From Pseudonocardia ammonioxydans (GTDB lineage: Bacteria; Actinomycetota; Actinomycetes; Mycobacteriales; Pseudonocardiaceae): a DNA stretch of 64,000 bases. Positions 60,014 through 64,000 of this stretch are shown one piece after another. The notes below the pieces were generated by a model, which was not told the origin of the DNA, ran no database searches, and saw only the letters and a list, made by a program, of their open reading frames with translations. The stretch is taken from assembly GCF_900115005.1 (NCBI RefSeq), contig NZ_FOUY01000002.1, forward strand, positions 62,001 to 126,000. The letters are read 5' to 3'. The position numbers were made by a program, and so were the translations under genes. Within the stretch, counting starts at the first letter, position 1. Each line of letters starts with the position of its first letter.

Positions 60014-61975
60014 GTGACAGGCTCGGCTGTTCGGCCTCCCCTCGGTGCCGTCGCGGGTCGAGACGTCCTGCGGGGGTCGTTGCTGGCCTACCGCGGCCGG
60101 ATCGCCGCGGGCGGCGTGCTGTTCTCGACCCACCAGGCGGGCGAGGCGCTCGTCCCGCTGCTGGTCGGCGTGGTGATCGACCGGGCGGTGGCCGCCGGGG
60201 ACCCGGTCGCGCTCGCCGGCTGGCTCGCCGTGCTGGCCCTGGACTTCCTCGTGCTGTCCTACGCCTACCGGTTCGGTGCCCGGCAGTCCTGGTACGCCGA
60301 GGCCTGGGCGGACGCCCGGTTGCGCCGCCAGGTCGCGGGCCGGCTGCTCGACCCGCGCGGTGGCGGCGAGACCGGCCGGCTGCCCGGGGAGCTGACCGGT
60401 ATCGCGGTCTCCGACGCCAAGCGGGTCGCCGAGCTCCAGGTCGCGCTGCCGATCCTGATCGCCGGGGTCGCCGCGGTGGCCGTCACCGCGGTCACCCTGC
60501 TGGCCATCGACCTGTCGCTGGGCCTGCTGATCCTGCTCGGCACCCCGCCGCTGCTGTGGGTGGTGCAGCTGGTCGTGAAGCCGCTGGAGAAGCGTTCCGG
60601 CGCCGAGCAGGAGCGGGCGGCCCAGGCCGCGGGCACGGCCGCCGACCTGGTCTCGGGCCTGCGGGTGCTCAACGGCATCGGCGCCCGGCCCGCCGCGGTG
60701 CGCCGCTACCGCGACTCGAGCCGCCAGGCACTCGGCGCCACCCTGCGCGCCACCCGTGCCGAGGGCGGCTTCCTCGGCACGGTGCAGCTGGCGAACGGGC
60801 TGTTCCTGGCGGTGATCGCCCTGGTCGGCGGCCGGGCGGCCGCCAACGGTGACATCACCGTCGGACAACTGGTGTCGGCGGTGGGGCTGGCGCAGTTCCT
60901 GATCGGGCCGCTGCAGATGTTCGGCTTCGTCAGTGCCCGCCTCGCCCAGGCCCGCGCGTCCGCCGCCCGGATCGCGGCCGTGCTGTCCGCACCGCCCGCC
61001 GTCGGCGCGCCCGAGGACGGTGTCGCCCCCGGCGGTGTGGGTCCCGACGGTGTGGGTCCCGACGGTGTCGCCCCCGGCGGGGCCGGTCGTGACGGGGCCG
61101 GTCGTGACGGGGCCCTGCCGGACGGCGACCCGGCCGCCGGCCCCGGCGAGCTGTCCGTGCGCGGACTGCGACTGCGGCGCCCGGCAGGCGGGAGCGGTGA
61201 CCGCAGCGAGCGCCGCAGCCGCGTCGACCCGGCGACCCTCGAGGCCGGTGACCCCGGCGACGGCCGGCACGACGGCGACGACCGGAGCAGCAACGACGGC
61301 CGGCACAGCACTGGCCGGCTCGGCAGCGATGGTGTCGACCTCGACGTCCGCCCCGGCGCGCCCACGGCACTCGTGGCCGCCGACCCGGAGGACGCCGCCG
61401 CGCTCCTGGCCGTGCTCGCCCGCGAGTCCGGCCCGGGTGACGGCCGGGTCACGCTCGACGGCGTCCCGCTCGACGCGTGGCCACCCGAGGTCGCCCGCGG
61501 CGCGGTGCTCGTCGCGGCGCACGACGCGCACCTGTTCCCCGGGTCCCTGCGCGACAACGTCATGGCGGGTGCACCGGAGACCGCCGACCCGGAGCCCGCG
61601 ATGGCCGCGGCGGCCGCCGACCAGGTCGCGCAGACCCTGCCGGACGGCCACGACACCGACGTCTCCGCCCGCGGCCGCTCGCTGTCCGGCGGACAGCGGC
61701 AGCGGATCGCCCTCGCCCGCGCCCTGGCCGCCGACGCCCCCGTCCTGGTGCTGCACGACCCGACCACCGCGGTCGACGCCGTCACCGAGACCCGGATCGC
61801 CGAGGGCCTGGCCGCGCACCGCGCGGGGCGCAGCACGCTGCTGGTCACCACCAGCCCGGCGCTGCTCGGGCAGGCCGGGACCGTCACGTTCGTCGTCGAC
61901 GGGCGCGTGCACGCCCGCGGTACGCACGCCGAGCTGATGGCCGACGACACCTACCGCGCGGTGGTGACGGCATGA
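60014..61975 (+). CDS. ABC half-transporter with degenerate nucleotide site (siderophore-uptake type)
   Basis: 653 residues: ~6 membrane segments (30-310), then an NBD. The Walker A is lost: GAPTALVAADPEDAAA (448-463) has no Lys or Gly-Lys-Ser. Walker B is VLVLHDPTT, lacking the Asp-Glu pair, and the H-loop histidine is replaced (VTTSPAL). The signature LSGGQRQR (557-564) is perfect. Between TMD and NBD lies a Gly/Asp/Pro-rich array of 15-bp repeats (61019-61108) and a second Asp/Arg-rich insertion (393-440). With the neighbour at 61972 it can form one complete ATP site only. Iron box upstream. GTG start. Confidence 0.82.
   Translation: MTGSAVRPPLGAVAGRDVLRGSLLAYRGRIAAGGVLFSTHQAGEALVPLLVGVVIDRAVAAGDPVALAGWLAVLALDFLVLSYAYRFGARQSWYAEAWADARLRRQVAGRLLDPRGGGETGRLPGELTGIAVSDAKRVAELQVALPILIAGVAAVAVTAVTLLAIDLSLGLLILLGTPPLLWVVQLVVKPLEKRSGAEQERAAQAAGTAADLVSGLRVLNGIGARPAAVRRYRDSSRQALGATLRATRAEGGFLGTVQLANGLFLAVIALVGGRAAANGDITVGQLVSAVGLAQFLIGPLQMFGFVSARLAQARASAARIAAVLSAPPAVGAPEDGVAPGGVGPDGVGPDGVAPGGAGRDGAGRDGALPDGDPAAGPGELSVRGLRLRRPAGGSGDRSERRSRVDPATLEAGDPGDGRHDGDDRSSNDGRHSTGRLGSDGVDLDVRPGAPTALVAADPEDAAALLAVLARESGPGDGRVTLDGVPLDAWPPEVARGAVLVAAHDAHLFPGSLRDNVMAGAPETADPEPAMAAAAADQVAQTLPDGHDTDVSARGRSLSGGQRQRIALARALAADAPVLVLHDPTTAVDAVTETRIAEGLAAHRAGRSTLLVTTSPALLGQAGTVTFVVDGRVHARGTHAELMADDTYRAVVTA
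61019..61108 (+). repeat. Six 15-bp coding tandem repeats in the ABC linker
   Basis: Units encode GVAPG, GVGPD, GVGPD, GVAPG, GAGRD, GAGRD; two pairs are exact duplicates (GGTGTGGGTCCCGAC and GGGGCCGGTCGTGAC). The array lies between the membrane and nucleotide-binding parts. Confidence 0.75.
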
Positions 61976-63756
61976 GCACCCACACAGTCCTGCTGCCCGT
62001 CGCCTCCGGACCCCGGATCCGCGCGGTGCTGGGCGAGTTGAGCCGCCCGCACCGCGGGAGCGCGGCCGTCGCCGTGGTCGTGCTGGTCGCCGGTGCGGCG
62101 GTGAGCCTGCTGGTGGCCCCGCTGCTCGGGGAGATCGTCGACCGGGTCGCCCGGCGTCAGGGGGCCGACGCGGTCCTGCTGCCGGTACTCGGGCTGGCCG
62201 GGATCGCCGTCGTCCAGGGCCTGCTGGCCGCGCTCGGCGTGGCCCTCACCGCGCGGTTCTGCGAGACCCTGCTCGCCGGGCTGCGCGAACGCTTCGTCGA
62301 CCGGGCGCTGCACCTGCCGCAGGCACGCATCGAGTCGGCCGGGGCCGGGGACCTCACGTCCCGGGTCACCGACGACGTGTCCGCGGTGAGCGACTCCGTG
62401 CGCGAGGCCGTGCCGGAGCTGGCCCGCGCGGCGCTGATGGTGGCGCTGACGCTGGTCGCCCTGGCCGTGCTGGACTGGCGGTTCCTGCTGGCCGCGCTGC
62501 TGGCCTCGCCGATCCAGGTCTGGACGGCGCGGGCGTTCCTCGGGCGCTCCGAGCCGCTCTACACCGCACAGCGGATCGCCGGCGGGGCCCAGCAGCAGCA
62601 CCTGCTCGACACCGCGGCCGGGCTGTCCACGGTGCGGGCGCTGCGCCTGCACGACCGGCACGCCACCGGCATCGCCGAGCGGGCCGCGGAGGTGGCCCGG
62701 CTGGCCGTCGCCGTCGTCCGGCTGCACACCCAGCTGTTCGCCCGGCTCAACCTCGCCGAGTTCATCGGGCTCGCCGCCGTGCTGGTCACCGGCTTCTGGC
62801 TGGTCGGCTCCGGGGCGACGACGATCGGGACGGCGAGCGCGGCCGCGCTGTACTTCGTCAACCTGTTCACCCCGATCAACGTCGTGCTGTTCCAGCTCGA
62901 CGCCGCGCAGACCGCGCTGGCCGGGCTGCGCCGCCTGGTCGGCGTCGCGGACCTGCGGCGCCCGCCGGAACCGGACGAGCCCGCGACGGTGCGCGGTGCC
63001 CGGGTCCGGGTGCGCGGCCTGACCCACCACTACGTCGAGGGCCACCCGGTGCTGACCGACGTGGACCTCGACGTGGCGCCCGGTGAGCGGGTGGCACTGG
63101 TCGGGGCGAGCGGGGCGGGCAAGTCGACGCTCGCCGGGATCGTCGCGGGCGTGCACGCGGCGGGATCGGGCACGGTCGAGATCGGCGACGCCCGGCTCGA
63201 CGACCTCGACGCCGACGGTCGCAGGCGGGCCGTCACGCTCGTCACCCAGGAGTCGCACGTGTTCGCGGGCCCGCTCGCCGGCGACCTGCGGCTGGCCCGC
63301 CCGGACGCCTCCGACGACGAGCTGCTCGCCGCCCTCGACCGGGTCGGGGCCGGCGGGTGGGCGCGCGCGCTGCCCGACGGGCTGGAGACCGTGGTCGGAG
63401 ACGGCGGGCACCGGCTGCCGGTGGTCGCCGCCCAGCAGCTCGCGCTGGCCCGCGTCGTGCTGACCGACCCCCGCGTGCTGGTGCTCGACGAGGCCACCGC
63501 CGAGGCCGGCAGCGCCGGTGCCCGCGCCCTCGAGGAGTCCGCCGAGGCCGCGCTCGCCGGCCGCAGCGGGCTCGTGGTCGCGCACCGGCTCACCCAGGCC
63601 GCGGCGGCCGACCGGGTCGTCGTGCTCGACGCCGGCCGGGTCGTCGAGGAGGGCCCGCACGACGACCTGGTCGCCGCGGGCGACCGGTACGCGCGGCTGT
63701 GGGAGGCCTGGACCGGCGCCCGTGGCGGCGAGCCCGCCCCGTCCCCCCGATCGTGA
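61972..63756 (+). CDS. ABC half-transporter, catalytic partner (siderophore-uptake type)
   Basis: 594 residues, six membrane segments then an NBD. Walker A GASGAGKST (378-386), Walker B VLVLDEAT with E507, and the H-loop VVAHRL are intact. The ABC signature has vanished: LPVVAAQQLALAR stands where LSGGQRQR should be (482-489). This is exactly complementary to the upstream partner, which lacks Walker A but keeps LSGGQ. ATG overlaps the partner's TGA (ATGA), so the two are made together. Exporter fold; import of ferric siderophore is inferred from the iron box and the following lipoprotein. Confidence 0.85.
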   Translation: MSTHTVLLPVASGPRIRAVLGELSRPHRGSAAVAVVVLVAGAAVSLLVAPLLGEIVDRVARRQGADAVLLPVLGLAGIAVVQGLLAALGVALTARFCETLLAGLRERFVDRALHLPQARIESAGAGDLTSRVTDDVSAVSDSVREAVPELARAALMVALTLVALAVLDWRFLLAALLASPIQVWTARAFLGRSEPLYTAQRIAGGAQQQHLLDTAAGLSTVRALRLHDRHATGIAERAAEVARLAVAVVRLHTQLFARLNLAEFIGLAAVLVTGFWLVGSGATTIGTASAAALYFVNLFTPINVVLFQLDAAQTALAGLRRLVGVADLRRPPEPDEPATVRGARVRVRGLTHHYVEGHPVLTDVDLDVAPGERVALVGASGAGKSTLAGIVAGVHAAGSGTVEIGDARLDDLDADGRRRAVTLVTQESHVFAGPLAGDLRLARPDASDDELLAALDRVGAGGWARALPDGLETVVGDGGHRLPVVAAQQLALARVVLTDPRVLVLDEATAEAGSAGARALEESAEAALAGRSGLVVAHRLTQAAAADRVVVLDAGRVVEEGPHDDLVAAGDRYARLWEAWTGARGGEPAPSPRS

Positions 63757-63794
63757 TCCGCGCACCGCGGGTCCTGGTGGAAAGGATCACCCCG

Positions 63795-64000
63795 ATGCCC
63801 CGTTCCCTGCTGCGGACGCTCGCCGCGTTCGCGGTCCTGCTCCTGGCGCTGGCCGGCTGTTCGACCGGTGCCGAGGAGCCACCTGCCGCCTCCGGTGAGC
63901 CCGCCGCGGACGGGCAGTTCCCCGTCACCCTGAACCACGCGTTCGGCTCGACCACGATCGAGCAGCAGCCCCAGCGGGTCGTCGCGATCGGCTACAACGA
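63795..64000 (+). CDS. Iron-siderophore substrate-binding lipoprotein (partial, C-terminus beyond window)
   Basis: The first ~68 residues are present. Signal peptide with LLALAGCST and lipidation Cys22, an acidic/Pro linker, then FPVTLNHAFGSTTIEQQPQR and VVAIGYN. That opening is the same as the FecB-like binding protein at 4805-5776 (YPVTVAHALGAAEIP-AR-VV), so the two are homologues. It follows the ABC pair by 38 bp, with AAAGGA upstream of the ATG. The remainder of the gene lies off the right edge. Confidence 0.8.
   Translation, partial: MPRSLLRTLAAFAVLLLALAGCSTGAEEPPAASGEPAADGQFPVTLNHAFGSTTIEQQPQRVVAIGYN

Noticed and set aside
57425..61927. A 1500-codon minus-strand open frame
   Set aside because: It spans several well-supported plus-strand genes and shows no family motifs; stop-free shadows are normal at this G+C.
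1..64000. tRNA, rRNA, CRISPR arrays or IS elements
   Set aside because: No cloverleaf, spacer-repeat array, transposase motif or terminal inverted repeat with target duplication was found on reading.

Overview
The window looks like chromosomal DNA of a very high-G+C actinomycete, most likely Pseudonocardia or a close relative in the Pseudonocardiaceae. The reasons are third codon positions that are almost all G or C, many GTG starts, ATGA/GTGA gene overlaps, an Lsr2 nucleoid protein, Pkn-type Ser/Thr kinases, MmpS-like exported domains, an ECF41 (SigJ-like) sigma factor, a DprE2-like reductase fragment and a DtxR/IdeR-type iron box. The genus is an inference. I see no rRNA, tRNA, CRISPR array, intact IS element or secondary-metabolite megasynthase.

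Layout. 0-4 kb: a cut-off DprE2-like SDR, a cystathionine beta-synthase/cysteine synthase, a PnuC-like transporter overlapping aroE, and a methyltransferase. 4-9.5 kb: leftward iron-uptake operon (TetR, binding lipoprotein, fused double ABC transporter of the IrtAB/YbtPQ type). 9.5-15.1 kb: Ser/Thr kinase, methyltransferase, an ECF41 sigma factor divergent from its carboxymuconolactone-decarboxylase partner, and a maleate-isomerase/ACT/GNAT fusion. 15.3-18.5 kb: ilvD, an L,D-transpeptidase and a hydrolase. 18.5-23 kb: accessory-looking stretch of somewhat lower G+C with a truncated SDR, unassignable DNA, an ArsR/SRPBCC pair, an orphan protein and a LysR/EamA pair. 23-30 kb: EEP-family hydrolase, STAS protein, DEAD-box helicase and Tex, with strong terminators. 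30-36 kb: MmpS-like protein, DUF4334 protein, dimethylglycine-dehydrogenase-like enzyme, a kinase ending in an MmpS-like domain, and an MFS carrier. 36-41.7 kb: epoxide-hydrolase-like and enoyl-CoA hydratase genes, DUF4185, a small membrane protein, and a DUF418 membrane protein divergent from a TetR. 41.7-46.1 kb: leftward FecBCD-type ABC operon led by a cysteine-desulfurase-like gene. 46-58.5 kb: second L,D-transpeptidase, acyl-CoA enzymes, MarR, MBL hydrolase, lsr2, MFS and MOSC genes. 58.5-64 kb: aromatic-amino-acid-type decarboxylase, then an iron-box-led operon of two ABC half-transporters and a binding lipoprotein that runs off the end.

How it fits together. Three separate iron/siderophore-type uptake loci are present: 4.8-9.4, 41.7-46.1 and 60.0-64 kb. 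Two of them pair a FecB-like lipoprotein with exporter-fold ABC proteins rather than FecCD permeases. In the last one the two ATPase domains have degenerated in complementary ways, leaving a single consensus ATP site. A second theme is envelope sensing and remodelling: two kinases, a free and a kinase-linked MmpS-like domain, and two L,D-transpeptidases. Acyl-CoA enzymes are scattered rather than forming one pathway operon. The window also has unusually clear regulatory DNA: a matched pair of ECF41 promoters, tandem TetR-type operators, a DtxR-type box, a 44-bp perfect palindrome and several perfect-stem terminators.
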